The position numbers and the translations under genes were made by a program. Positions 12,101 to 27,567 of a DNA stretch of 64,000 nt are shown here, piece after piece; the first letter of the stretch is position 1, and every line of letters starts with the position of its first letter. Source of the stretch: Anthopleura xanthogrammica (taxonomy: Eukaryota > Cnidaria > Anthozoa > Actiniaria > Actiniidae); assembly GCA_964019055.1 (NCBI GenBank), contig OZ025206.1, positions 15,163,291-15,227,290 on the forward strand. Direction: 5' to 3'. The notes beneath the pieces were generated by a model. That model had not been told where the DNA came from. It saw only the letters and a program-made list of their open reading frames with translations, and did no database searches.

Positions 12101-13950
12101 TATATATCACTAAGAAGATTGTCTTGAACCTTTAAGCTGGCTTATCGTAAATATGTCAAACGTTGGACACTTAATTTACTTTGTGCTCGCGCGATCCTCA
12201 CCGTGCTGAAAACGAGCAATCCCGAATATGACAACGACAACAGTATACTTCGAACAATTAACGTTTAAGTTCAATCAGATAGGGACACTCGATTGGCTTA
12301 AATCCTCGAGGCTTAGGCTTATGTTCACGTGACTAGAACTAATGGCCTTAATAGAATAACCTGCCAGTTGAGTGAACATAATTACTGTAATCCCATGTTG
12401 GTTCTATCATCCCAGTTTTATTGTTTGATTGATAACTACTTCCCGGTAATTGGATGACCTTGATCGGGAATAACAAAGCTTGGAATAAAAGCATTAGAAG
12501 TCATTATAAGGCTCATCAAAATCCTTTTCAACCATGATCATATCGCTGGAACACACAAACCAAATGAAGAAATGACTCATAAATTCTTCGAAAACAGTGC
12601 ATTGCAGATCGAAATTACTGATAATCGAATTTGCACGGGATCTTAAAGTGCGACCTCAAAAACCTGCTTCATTCCCGCCAGGTTATTTCCTCTACCCCAG
12701 CGAAGCTATCAAATCCTTATGAAGTCTTTATTGCATTTTGCATTTCGTTCATAACCATTTGACAGCGGGTGCTTTCTTTCATAGAGAAAGTCAAACCAAT
12801 CAAGGGCCCGGAAGGCGACACCCAGATTACACAGAACGCCCTAAGAGCATTTCTTCTGGCCTTTCTCTTCCCAAAAATTCGAACTCTTGAAGAAACTATT
12901 TGAAATTATTTGCAGTGGAATTTCCCAGTACTTCAAAACGTTGACATTTTCGAATGGCAAAAGACAAGAAAACCTACAAACACCCACGAGTCGAGCGATT
13001 TATGGACGAAATTCACAAGGAAAACAAACAAATCTCAAATCATTATGTTGATATCGCGCAATAGCAACAAATCGAAGCTCACGCTCAAGAAAATTTTTGA
13101 ATCTATCTTGAGAGTTAACTAAAAAACGCGCTGTCTGAGTCTTCAACGCTGTGTGCACCACGTTAGAAAATTTCAAGGAGAAAAAATAATTTTATCAAAG
13201 AGATGCATTTTTTTTCCAAAAAAATAAGATTCGATATTGGATTAAAATGGCACTTGAAAATCGACTGCAATATCAATTAAGCATAAGCTCTTCAAAATTG
13301 ATCATTCTGTAATTAAATGTAGTTACTGGAGCTTTCGAGATTAACTGACTGTACTATTGGGAAACCGCTTCAGGAAAATCCTTTGTTTTTTGTTTGCAAG
13401 AAAAAAATCGCTGAGCCGAAAACAAAAGGAATGATTAATAAATGAAAAAATGTAGGAAACTTAGAAGAACTACGAACAACTCCCCTTCCTTAAATTTCAC
13501 GAGAATATTCTTTCTCTGAAGCTAAAAAATTCTAGCAAAAGTACGGATCTTTTTTGTACACACATATAGATATCTACATACCGTAGTGCAGATCTTGTCG
13601 TTGCAGTCGTTGATATCAGAGCCCAAATTGTCAAAAAACACTGTACGCCATACAAACAGACCCGTCATCACTAGAGCGATTACAACAAAGAACACCAGAA
13701 ATACTGTCATTTGCCTCATCTTGCGAGTATGATGCCAAGTGACCATTGTGCTTTCGTACACCTCGTCTGGAGGAGAGCCGAATGTAATGCCGTGGCTTGA
13801 AATATGGGTTGGTGACGTCACGCCCGTGTTGTTTGCCTCGCAGATTTGCATATTGGAAGGGAAGGATTTTGGAGTTCCGGGAGATTGGTCCGGAATCTCA
13901 GTGACGTCACTTCCTTCGTTTACATAGGATTCATTTGCGTTGGCTTTCAT
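3177..13950 (-). CDS. Beta-lactamase-like membrane-anchored serine hydrolase (LACTBL1-like)
   Basis: Eleven minus-strand coding exons join in frame to 615 residues: 13582-13950, 10084-10209, 9114-9260, 8370-8491, 7948-8100, 7115-7243, 6825-6936, 6418-6496, 5324-5464, 4240-4343, 3177-3542. Every junction has GT/AG and matching phase. Residues 1-80 are a hydrophilic cytosolic tail, 81-103 a membrane anchor (type II), and the rest extracellular. All three signatures of the class C beta-lactamase/penicillin-binding fold are present: SISK at 208-211 (nucleophile Ser), YSN at 305-307, and KTG at 440-442 followed by the usual G-Y-N strand. The region after residue 494 is a separate C-terminal domain. 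The family (Pfam Beta-lactamase; metazoan LACTBL1-type) is known to contain active hydrolases and peptidases; the substrate here is unknown. An acceptor at 13961 shows a 5' UTR intron. Family membership is secure; the exact name is less so. Confidence 0.92.
3936..4203. mobile_element. Foldback element with GGCGCGATTACAC ends
   Basis: The ends GGCGCGATTACAC and GTGTAATCGCGCC are perfect inverted repeats, and TTAAA flanks both sides as a target-site duplication. Inside, TGCGAGACAAGTTGCA and its reverse recur several times, so the whole 268 bp can fold. It lies in the last intron of the hydrolase gene. Short ORFs on both strands here are by-products of the palindrome. Confidence 0.88.
4511..4710. 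mobile_element. Foldback MITE with CCCTTCACAG ends
   Basis: The left arm runs GTCCCCTTCACAGTTCCCTG, then GCGCCATCTTGAAAG. The right arm mirrors it with CTTTCAAGATGGCGCAGGAA, then CCTGTGAAGGGGG. An internal pair (CGAAGCGAGACGAA and TTCGTCTCGCTTCG) also mirrors. It sits in the intron between exons 9 and 10 of the hydrolase gene. Confidence 0.85.
5512..5853. mobile_element. Long foldback MITE in hydrolase intron
   Basis: The arms are about 90 bp and nearly perfect: TTGGCCTTTCAAAGGTTGCG at the left mirrors CGCAACCTTGGAAAGGCCAA at the right, and TGAATCATGGGGCTGTTT mirrors AAACAGCCCCATGATTCA. The loop is AT-rich, with no transposase frame. Transcribed within the hydrolase pre-mRNA, it could form a long hairpin. 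Confidence 0.88.
5998..6068 (+). mobile_element. Half copy of MITE family B
   Basis: Only the right half of the family is present: TGACACGTGGCCTGAAATGG, then GAAAACATTACGCCCAAGG and AAGGTCTA. The left half is missing. Fuller copies are at 8125, 34855 and 45509. Confidence 0.75.
6624..6755 (+). mobile_element. Palindromic MITE, family A copy 4
   Basis: CCCCTTGCAGCACGTCAGAA at the left, the core CTAATTCTCAGGAGATTGAA, and CTGCTTTGACGTCACCTGCA at the right match family A. The right TTTTGTCCTCC block has decayed to TTTTTCTCAAAA. It lies in the intron between exons 7 and 8 of the hydrolase gene, about 70 bp from the exon 7 donor. Confidence 0.82.
7323..7502. mobile_element. Dispersed element with CAGCTATTG ends, copy 1
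   Basis: The ends TATTGCTGGGTTTCAA and TGAAACCCAGCTATTG mirror each other. The interior (TGATAAAAGTCTTTGAATCT, CTGACCACCATGTGCTGTCA and onward) is nearly identical to 46255-46440, so this is a two-copy dispersed repeat. It lies in the intron between exons 5 and 6 of the hydrolase gene. Confidence 0.82.
7502..7614. mobile_element. Foldback with GGACGTCAA arms
   Basis: GTGGACGTCAATCAAGGCGT, then CTCCATGACAT, at the left mirrors ATGTCATGGAAACGTTGTGG, then TTGACGTCCAT, at the right. It abuts the end of the 7323-7502 element, so one may have inserted at the edge of the other. Confidence 0.75.
8125..8310 (+). mobile_element. MITE family B, nearly full copy
   Basis: TAGACCTTTTCTAGCTTGGG, then CATAACGTTTTCCCATTTCA, mirror the right part GGTCTGAAATGGGAAAACAT. 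Inner arms TCTTGAGAATAACATTCTTT and AAAGAAATGATACTCTAGAG also mirror. The right terminus has decayed. It sits in the intron between exons 4 and 5 of the hydrolase gene. Confidence 0.8.
8588..8673. repeat. Short hairpin, CATTGTGGTCTAGGTT arms
   Basis: GCATTGTGGTCTAGGTT at the left and AACCTAGACCACAATGC at the right are perfect inverted repeats around a loop of about 50 bp. It is probably a small MITE in the hydrolase intron between exons 3 and 4. Confidence 0.75.
8947..8977. repeat. (CCA)n microsatellite
   Basis: About ten perfect CCA units in the same intron. They produce a spurious poly-valine frame on the minus strand. Confidence 0.9.
9655..9884. mobile_element. Foldback with GGCCCGGT/GGGCC ends
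   Basis: GGCCCGGTCCCTTTACACCG at the left mirrors AGTGTAAACGGGCC at the right. The next block, TTGCGGCGATTTT, mirrors AAAATCGCCGCAA. The ends resemble those of the element at 61134, although the interior differs. It lies in the intron between exons 2 and 3 of the hydrolase gene. Confidence 0.78.
10270..10690. repeat. GGAT/GAAT tetranucleotide satellite with GA tract
   Basis: A GAGGGAGAGA tract (about 10299-10349) grades into about 340 bp of GGAT, GAAT and GGGAT tetramers/pentamers. The two overlapping minus-strand frames of 175 and 194 codons (Ile/His/Ser/Pro-rich) are read-throughs of this repeat and not genes. Confidence 0.93.
10700..13581. other. First coding intron of hydrolase gene, no features
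   Basis: AT-rich intronic sequence between coding exons 1 and 2. I found no additional exon, hairpin or tandem repeat that stands out. Frames at 11938-12135 and 12910-13122 show no family resemblance. Confidence 0.5.
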
Positions 13951-14187
13951 TTTGTAACACCTGAAAACAAGAAAAAATCAGTTGAACGACACCTTTACGG
14001 CAGTTCAGTAAGCAGCCATTATATTGGCTTTGGGAATATTTATCCTACTACTTATTAGAATTTATTAGAACTTATCAGTTATTACCTTTTCCTTTTTATT
14101 CTATTCTATTTACTTTTCTTTTTTTTTCTTTCATTTCGTCGATGTTTGTAGATGTTATCTTGCTTTTTTTGCTCGATTGATGGATCG

Positions 14188-14258
<71 letters not shown>

Positions 14259-14295
14259 CTCTCTTTATTTGTTTCTTTCTCTCTCTTTCTTCCTT
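14188..14295. repeat. TTTC / TC microsatellite
   Basis: A run of TTTC units followed by (TC)n and mixed TTTC, all pyrimidine on the plus strand. It sits just upstream of the 36-bp minisatellite, in the presumed 5' UTR intron of the hydrolase gene. Confidence 0.92.
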
Positions 14296-14321
14296 ATTTT
14301 TTACTTTCTATAATTTATGCC

Positions 14322-15090
14322 CATTGCAACATATAGAGAGGTTTTCTGATATTCCTGCCCTGCAACATATAGGGAGGTTTTCTGATATTCCTGCCCTGCA
14401 ACATATAGAGAGGTTTTCTGATATTCCTGCCCTACAACATATAGGGAGGTTTTCTGATATTCCTGCACTGCAACATATAGGGAGGTTTTCTGATATTCCT
14501 GCCCTGCAACATATAGGGAGGTTTTCTGATATTCCTGCACTGCAACATATAGAGAGGTTTTCTGATATTCCTGCACTGCAACATATAGGGAGGTTTTCTG
14601 ATATTCCTGCCCTACAACATATAGGGAGGTTTTCTGATATTCCTGCCCTGCAACATATAGGGAGGTTTTCTGATATTCCTGCACTGCAACATATAGGGAG
14701 GTTTTCTGATATTCCTGCCCTACAACATATAGGGAGGTTTTCTGATATTCCTGCCCTACAACATATAGGGAGGTTTTCTGATATTCCTGCCCTACAACAT
14801 ATAGGGAGGTTTTCTGATATTCCTGCACTGCAACATATAGGGAGGTTTTCTGATATTCCTGCCCTGCAACATATAGAGAGGTTTTCTGATATTCCTGCCC
14901 TACAACATATAGGGAGGTTTTCTGATATTCCTGCCCTACAACATATAGGGAGGTTTTCTGATATTCCTGCACTGCAACATATAGGGAGGTTTTCTGATAT
15001 TCCTGCACTGCAACATATAGGGAGGTTTTCTGATATTCCTGCCCGACAACATATAGGGAGGTTTTCTGATATTCCTGCCCTACAACATAA
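14322..15090 (+). repeat. 36-bp minisatellite, about 21 copies
   Basis: The unit CCCTGCAACATATAGGGAGG, then TTTTCTGATATTCCTG, repeats about 21 times with only a few variant sites (CTGCAA/CTACAA, AGGGAGG/AGAGAGG, CCCTG/CACTG). Because 36 is a multiple of three and the unit has no stop in three of its frames, long frames appear on both strands (362, 281 and 283 codons). The low divergence shows recent homogenisation. There are no spacers, so it is not CRISPR-like. Confidence 0.95.
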
Positions 15091-15265
15091 GATCCAACTG
15101 AGACATGACTGTATAAGGTCAAGTTCTTCACAAAAGCATTTTCCATCTATGCAAGCCATCAGTGATCATGCCAATCAAAGAATTTCAGATTTGTTTAACA
15201 AGCTGGCTCGATTTCATCCAACTGTCGTCACTTCATCGTTTGGCAGGATTGAAGGTCAAGAATAA

Positions 15266-16608
15266 AGAGGGTGTTAATTAGTGTAAAAAGGCTGCACAAC
15301 TTAGACAATCGGTTTATTCTATTAACATATTCGGTTTTTAGCAAAGGTGGCCAAATCGGATCACCAATGTTTAGGTTTACCTTGAAGATCGATCAAAAGT
15401 TTCGGTAGTTATTTGATGAATGCCAATGAAACATGACGTAAAAAATGATTCAAACTTGCAATGATTGTTCGCGGTCCAGATTGGATTAATTGTTTCATTG
15501 TACGAAACTGTAAAAGTATTTTAAACTGAAAATAGTCGATTGCCCAAAGCAGAATTTACCTTTTTCTTTATCTTATCATTATCATCATTTTAGATTATAT
15601 TATAATGCTCATTGTTACTTTCAAGGAGGAAAAAAACTCCCTATTTAAGGATGTGTACTCTCTCTGTGATTGTTTAAGGACCTACAAGCAACCGTTTCCT
15701 TGATACACTGAATATGGAAGATTAGTTCAACGCTAGTCTAGTTTAATCAAGTCTTTTGGTGCATGATACTAGAGAACATGAGGTGTAGATTGGTAACTTT
15801 GCCGTTCATCAAGGTTTGCGGGACACATTCCTTTAGTGAAATTCGTCCTTTCTCGTCGCTCTTGGAATTCATTGATGTAATCAGATTCCAATGACTTAGT
15901 TAATCCAGTCAATATCTCTCTCAACTAAGCCGGTTCAGTTTATGATACTCCAAGTATGTGTAGCAATGGCTTAATTGATATGCAACGCAAATTCAAGTAG
16001 GATTTTTCGAGAGAGGCAATTCAGCTATGTTCTTTGTTTTTCGATATCTAGAAAGTATGTGTGAATAAACAAACCCTGACGTCCTTAATGCCTGTACAAT
16101 CCGACGATTAATGAAAGGAAAAGCTTTAGAAAGTATTAAAATGTTTCCTAAACTCTTCGAACCCCCTAATTTAAGTGGAGTGACTTCCAAGGACTATGGA
16201 TTATTTGTTGCTTTGCTTCAGTTCTTTTTTTAAAGCATTTTTGTTTATCAGACAATTCAACATTGATATCTTCTTTAGATTATGAAAAATTTACGGATTT
16301 GTTGCTGCAGTTGGAACCAAGAAACATCTAGAAACATCTAGAACGTTACAGACAACGTACCTTTTGCAGTTTTCAACGGGCTTTGGAGTCTATTTTGAAT
16401 GGAACGTGGAGTGACAAGCAATTCAAAAAGCCATTCGGCAATTCATGGCCCTGTTTGGAGACATTGGAGTCATAAAGGTTCCTTCGCAACAACAAAAATA
16501 TGCCTATGAGGCTTATCAGGATAGCCAATCAAACAGATCAACTAGGATTCAATTCAAATCGTTAAAGGAATGTGTTTGCTGACGGAAGAACATAGATGAT
16601 ATACTTAC
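15266..16608. other. Non-coding interval, presumed 5' UTR intron
   Basis: No gene or notable repeat recognised. If the exon at 16609 belongs to the hydrolase transcript, this interval is part of its first intron. Confidence 0.4.
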
Positions 16609-16735
16609 CTAACTGGCCAACGTGAAGAACGGATTAGACAATCTGTCTTCTGCTACTCTCTCCTATCCTTGAAGGTCGAGTGGTATGCACTATCTTCGCT
16701 GAACTGTCGACTGTCGACTGTCAATGAAACTTGAT
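16609..16735 (-). other. Candidate 5' UTR exon of hydrolase gene
   Basis: On the minus strand a strong donor (TTAG|GTAAGTATA) ends an exon-like stretch at 16609. It is the closest good donor upstream of the acceptor TTTTCAG at 13961 that precedes the hydrolase start codon. No TATA box is visible, so the upstream boundary near 16735 is a guess. RNA evidence would be needed to connect the two. Confidence 0.35.
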
Positions 16736-16739
16736 TCCT

Positions 16740-17740
16740 CTTTGCTAAAAAAAACACGGTTGCTAAGAGAAAACCACTTATGGCAGCCGGCTTTTTACAG
16801 CATTTTTAGTCACCTCTCGAATAATGAACTTTACATTAATTCAATTTGAATCGCTTATGAAATTATCTGTCAAACTTTGTTGTTTGATTTTAGCAAAGTA
16901 CACAACGTTAGGATATCGATGAAATGTCCAGGGCAAGAATCGAAATGACTGCCATGAACTGAAATGAACCGACTTTTTTGCTTTTTTACTCCTCTTTGAC
17001 AAGCTGGTGTTCAAAGTGGACAAGCTAAAAATGATAGTTTATTGGTTGGTTGGACTGAGAATATTATTTGTTTGGTCGCAAAAGAAACAAAGCTTATCTA
17101 TTTTGACAGATTGCTGTTTGGATTCCAAACCTAAACTAATGAGCCCATGTTGCAAAGTCTTATATGCAGCGAGTGGGTCGGGTGGGTCGGGAATGTAGAA
17201 AGGTGAGCTGAATCCATGGCCATTATGGCCATGTGGCTTATTCATATCTCTAGCAATAACCACGTAAGACGTTGCTTTTCTACCATAATTCTGGTATGCG
17301 TGATCCCGATAGACTTAAATTGGATTTCTGCAAATTTGCACATGATTGGTGACTGTTGTCCTCGTGTAAGAACGAGGCCATCGGCATTTGCGCATTTTTT
17401 CGGCTTGGCTGGTTATTTTAGACCAAAAATAGAATACGTTCACATGTGAAATAAATTTACTAATGGCTTAGAAGGCCAGCATTCACTGATAAGTCGAGAC
17501 TAGTACGTCCCGGTCTCATTTTACTAAGTTATTTTATATCATATCTTTCTTTCTCACGTGCATGTGGTGACAAGTGCCTCACTAAAGGCGATCAGTGTCG
17601 TGGGGTAGATATTTGTAATGCCCTTGTCAAGAGAGGACTGGAATCTAACCACAAACCTTGCCCTTAACCTAACCAACCCTAGAATCGATTCCAGTCCTTT
17701 CTCGATAAAGGGCAGTTTGGGCTATAGAAACAAGTGTTCA
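16740..17740. other. Intergenic, no supported gene
   Basis: Space between the candidate hydrolase promoter and the GPCR 3' flank. ORFs at 17007-17198 and 17216-17449 are antisense to other short frames and show no domain. A weak relative of the adjacent 90-bp unit occurs at about 17550-17600 (CACGTGCATGTGGTGACAAG, then GATCAGTGTCGTGG). Confidence 0.4.
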
Positions 17741-18012
17741 CCGTGTCATGGAGTTGCTGCACGACTGTCCTGCGTCTTCATAGCAACAAAAGCAGCACGT
17801 GACTGTGGTGCCTTGGTCACTAAATGCAATCAGTGTCATGGAGTTGCTGTACGATTGTCTTGGGTCTTCATAGCAACAAAAGCAGCACGTGACTGTGGTG
17901 CCTTGGTCACTAAATGCAATCAGTGTCATGGAGTTCCTGCACGATTGTCTTGGGTCTTCATAGCAACAAAAGCAGCACGTGACTGTGGTAACGTAGTCAC
18001 GAAAGATAATCA
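17741..18012. repeat. Three tandem 90-bp repeats beside GPCR 3' end
   Basis: Units start at 17741, 17831 and 17921, each with GTGTCATGGAGTT, then TCTTCATAGCAACAAAAGCA and GCACGTGACTGTGGT. The first two are almost identical and the third has drifted at its end. The array finishes 23 bp before the GPCR stop codon, so it probably lies in the GPCR 3' UTR. The 161-codon plus-strand frame across it is an artefact of the 90-bp (3 x 30) period. Confidence 0.9.
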
Positions 18013-18035
18013 GTCTTCGGAGTGGTTTACTGTTT

Positions 18036-19028
18036 TTAATTTACAACTGGAGCAACCTCTGGCTGTGGTAGAATGGTTCGTCTCAGCCTGCTGTCTACAA
18101 TGAAATAGATGACTGGAAGAACGCTGAAACTCAAATAACAAGTAGAGTTTGTCCAGAGTTTCAAGCAAATGAATGTTGTATTGTGCTGATGAGAAGATGA
18201 AAGGATCGAAAAAATGCCAAACGGAATCCAGAGGATGATGTAACACAACGATAAAGCGATGACAGCCTTGGTAAAACTGATCTGCGCCGCTGCTTGTACT
18301 GGACCAAACATGGCATTGATCTCTTGTCGGTGCTTGCGAATTCGTCTTGCAGCCAGTAATAAAGATGTACAGGATACTGTACAACAGAAAGTTATCCATA
18401 TCGATATAATGGGAATTCTAATTGCATGATGATTGTTTTCTCTTATCCGAGATGTAAAAAGGCTGGTACATTGGTTTGGCCCAGTGACTTTGAATATAAC
18501 TATGATTGCAATGGAGCACAACCAAACCAAACCAATAGCAAAAATAGACCTCTTCACATCTAGAGTTCGTTGGTGAGTGAACTTTGTTAAAGCTTCGTAC
18601 CTGTCGATTCCTATCACAACCAGCGTGCCTAGAGTTACAAAGTTCCAAAAGTTCAACGATAAAAACTGAGCTGAATAATACGGAAACATAAAGCCAGCAC
18701 ATTTCAGGTAATCCTGATAGTTTGCTGAAACAATAGCATGCAATGGTAAACTAACCAACAAAGCACCAACATTCGACGTCGCTAAATTGAGAATCAAGAC
18801 TTTATCAGGCGTTTTACTCTTCTTCCATTCCTTGTAGTCAGCATACAGTAATAGAATATTACCGACCACTCCTACCACACAGATCACCGAGATGTAGACC
18901 AGATGAACGTGTGTTCCTGGACAAATCGGTATAGAACTACACAAACGAGATGATGAATTACAGCTCGACTTGTTCAAGTGGTCCATCACGGAATTTCGAA
19001 GAATTATTCGTTTTGTTTGAGAAAACAA
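18036..19028 (-). CDS. Intronless class A (rhodopsin-like) GPCR, orphan
   Basis: A single 330-codon exon with seven hydrophobic segments, about residues 43-63, 76-97, 114-141, 161-181, 203-225, 253-276 and 293-311. The extracellular N-terminus has N-glycosylation sequons (NKSS, NSSS). Class A marks are GN at 56-57 in TM1, DRY at 142-144 ending TM3, Cys110 and Cys187 for the TM3-ECL2 disulfide, and W267-x-P269 in TM6. It departs from the standard in two places: the TM2 Asp is Asn86 (LATSN), and NPxxY in TM7 is LPxxY (304-308). The C-terminal tail is only about 18 residues. An alternative start is Met15. Single-exon receptors of this kind are typical of lineage-specific expansions in cnidarians. 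The ligand cannot be told from sequence. Confidence 0.9.
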   Translation of the reverse strand: MFSQTKRIILRNSVMDHLNKSSCNSSSRLCSSIPICPGTHVHLVYISVICVVGVVGNILLLYADYKEWKKSKTPDKVLILNLATSNVGALLVSLPLHAIVSANYQDYLKCAGFMFPYYSAQFLSLNFWNFVTLGTLVVIGIDRYEALTKFTHQRTLDVKRSIFAIGLVWLCSIAIIVIFKVTGPNQCTSLFTSRIRENNHHAIRIPIISIWITFCCTVSCTSLLLAARRIRKHRQEINAMFGPVQAAAQISFTKAVIALSLCYIILWIPFGIFSILSSSHQHNTTFICLKLWTNSTCYLSFSVLPVIYFIVDSRLRRTILPQPEVAPVVN

Positions 19029-20400
19029 ATTTTAAATTCGTGGAACTTAATCGATCATTGAGAATTTAGAGCTCTGTATTGAGTATTGAAAGGTATTAGT
19101 TAGTTTTCACGCGCTTGCTTGAAATTCTACCTATCAATCTTGCAATTCCGGTTCAATTGGGTAAACATTTGGCAAGGTTTCGTACCAGTTATTCTGAAGC
19201 CGACAGGTGCGCTCCTTGCAGATATATGGAAAATATGTATATTCTGGAGTGAGTAATCTGATCGTTGGTGATGACTACGTTTCGACAACCTGAGCGAAAG
19301 TCATCTTCAGAGTAAATTGTATATATTGTATATATTCTGTTCCTAAAATAATTCCAAACATCTTGGGACAACGGTGAGATTTAAAATACAAATGAACCAG
19401 GAAACCCTTGAAACAATTTGTCTAATTAATTGGTATTGTATAACAGCTAGTCAACCCTCGCTAACATAGTGGTAACAAAATTCGGCACATTCTCCATTAC
19501 TGTGCTATTCAAACTGATCATCCAATCATTAGCAAAAAGTACTATCTGATAATGTTTCTTGGGCTAGACAAAATCTACTACTTTAATTTACTGGCATCAG
19601 AACAATACTTGTGACAAGGTGATTAGAAGTAACAACATTTATGATTTCACATTAATGCATTTTACTGTTAAATTTGAGTTGTCTTAGTTACGCCGCAACA
19701 AACAGTCAACTAAAGAAACACGAAACACGACTTCAGAACACGAAACATTACTTGACTAAATGTTTACGTAATTGAACAAAAATTGCCATGATGAAATGAT
19801 TTTGGGAACTATATACATTTTCCATATATTTACTGTACAGCTTTAGCATTTTGTATCTTTAAATTCTTCATTGAATTCTAACCCTCAATATTGGTAATTT
19901 TTTTTAAGAAAAAAATCAGTACTTGATTTCTTCATTGTTGCTTACATTCGATTGGTATTATCAGTGAGCCAAAGCAATCTCGATCCGAAAGGTCCAGCTG
20001 CTGTTTTCCGTGAAATGTTGCCTGGTAACAGTGTACTGACCAGACTGAGGTTCATACTCCACTTCTCATACATTACTTTCTCCTTTATATTGCTAGGTTT
20101 TCTCTTACTAGAGCTACTAGCTGTTTACCCTGGCAAAAGCGATGCCCAATAAATAAGTAGCTAACCCACTCGCTTCTGCCAAGGCCTATCCCGATAACCT
20201 TCCCATATACCATACTAAATTGATGGACAAAATCATTTAATCATTTTATAAACATGCCGGTTACTATTGCTCGAGCCTAGCTACACATATACCTATATTT
20301 TTGTTTTGCGATGTGATTAATAGATTATCAATACTTTATTTCTAAATTATTACAATTGAACGTTCGATATGCATCTATTATAGTTTTACTTTGCATGTTA
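19029..20400. other. Intergenic with decayed retroelement trace
   Basis: GPCR upstream region. The only structure seen is a hammerhead-like core at 19279-19310, listed separately. No TATA box is placed convincingly relative to the GPCR start. The short frame at 19952-20152 has no family resemblance. Confidence 0.4.
19279..19310 (-). ncRNA. Degenerate hammerhead-ribozyme-like core
   Basis: On the minus strand, CTGAAGA (core CUGANGA) is followed by a short GAC...GTC pairing and then GAAAC, the two conserved boxes of a hammerhead. The surrounding block resembles the hammerhead region of Penelope-like element terminal repeats. The helices are weak and it is likely a dead copy. Confidence 0.4.
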
Positions 20401-20805
20401 ATCGATGACGTTTCTACTTTACGATACCAGTACGATAATGTATCGATGATGTTTCTACTTTACGATACCAGCACGATAATGTATCGATGATGTTTCTACT
20501 TTACGATACCAGCACGATAATGTATCGATGATGTTTCTACTTTACGATACCAGCACGATAATGTATCGATGATGTTTCTACTTTACGATACCAGCACGAT
20601 AATGTATCGATGATGTTTCTACTTTACGATACCAGCACGATAAAGTATCGATGATGTTTCTACTTTACGATACCAGCACGATAATGTACCGATGATGTTT
20701 CTACTTTACGATACCAGCACGATAATGTATCGATGATGTTTCTACTTTACGATACCAGCACGATAAAGTATCGATGATGTTTCTACTTAACGATATCAGT
20801 ACGAG
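20401..20805. repeat. 41-bp satellite rich in CGATA/TATCG
   Basis: About ten units with a period of 41 bp: ATCGATGATGTTTCTACTTT, then ACGATACCAGCACGATAATG and T. Outer units are more diverged than central ones (TACGATA versus CACGATA, AATGT versus AAAGT). Each unit carries TATCGAT and two CGATA motifs. Confidence 0.93.
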
Positions 20806-21133
20806 ATTGAATCGATTACGAAAATGCATCGTGATATTTTGCAATATACCATAGTGTCAGTACAAAGATATGACGATGAGAGTTTTATCATATACAAAGT
20901 CGAACTTTTTTAAAAAGGACACCAAAGCGACCACAGAAAGTGTGCGCATGAACAGGTAGAGTGTTCGTATCAATTGGGTTGACTTAAATAAATGCATATC
21001 ACGGTGGCTGACTGAATCCCAAGTGTCCGTAAATAGTGGAATATCTGTACTAAGTCGTGTTCAATTAATTACGATAAACGATAATATTGCTGTTATATAT
21101 GATGATATCGGGATGGTATATGATGATCAAACT

Positions 21134-27427
<6,294 letters not shown>

Positions 27428-27567
27428 CTGGAAATGATACAAAACTGACCCCTATTAGTGAACACATCTTACTATAGGTTCTAAACTATATTAGTACAAC
27501 ATACAATAATAATGAATATTATTTGCCATATCAAGGCTAAAATGCGAGCAAGAACATGTCCAACTTA

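Noticed and set aside
14322..15090. CRISPR-like regular array
   Set aside because: Units are contiguous with no spacers and the genome is eukaryotic.
14177..15265. 362-codon plus frame and 281/283-codon minus frames
   Set aside because: Produced by a 36-bp repeat whose unit lacks stops; open on both strands, no domain, no splice or start context.
17618..18103. 161-codon plus frame with three similar 30-residue units
   Set aside because: Reading of the 90-bp triplication antisense to the GPCR 3' region; its last part overlaps real GPCR codons.
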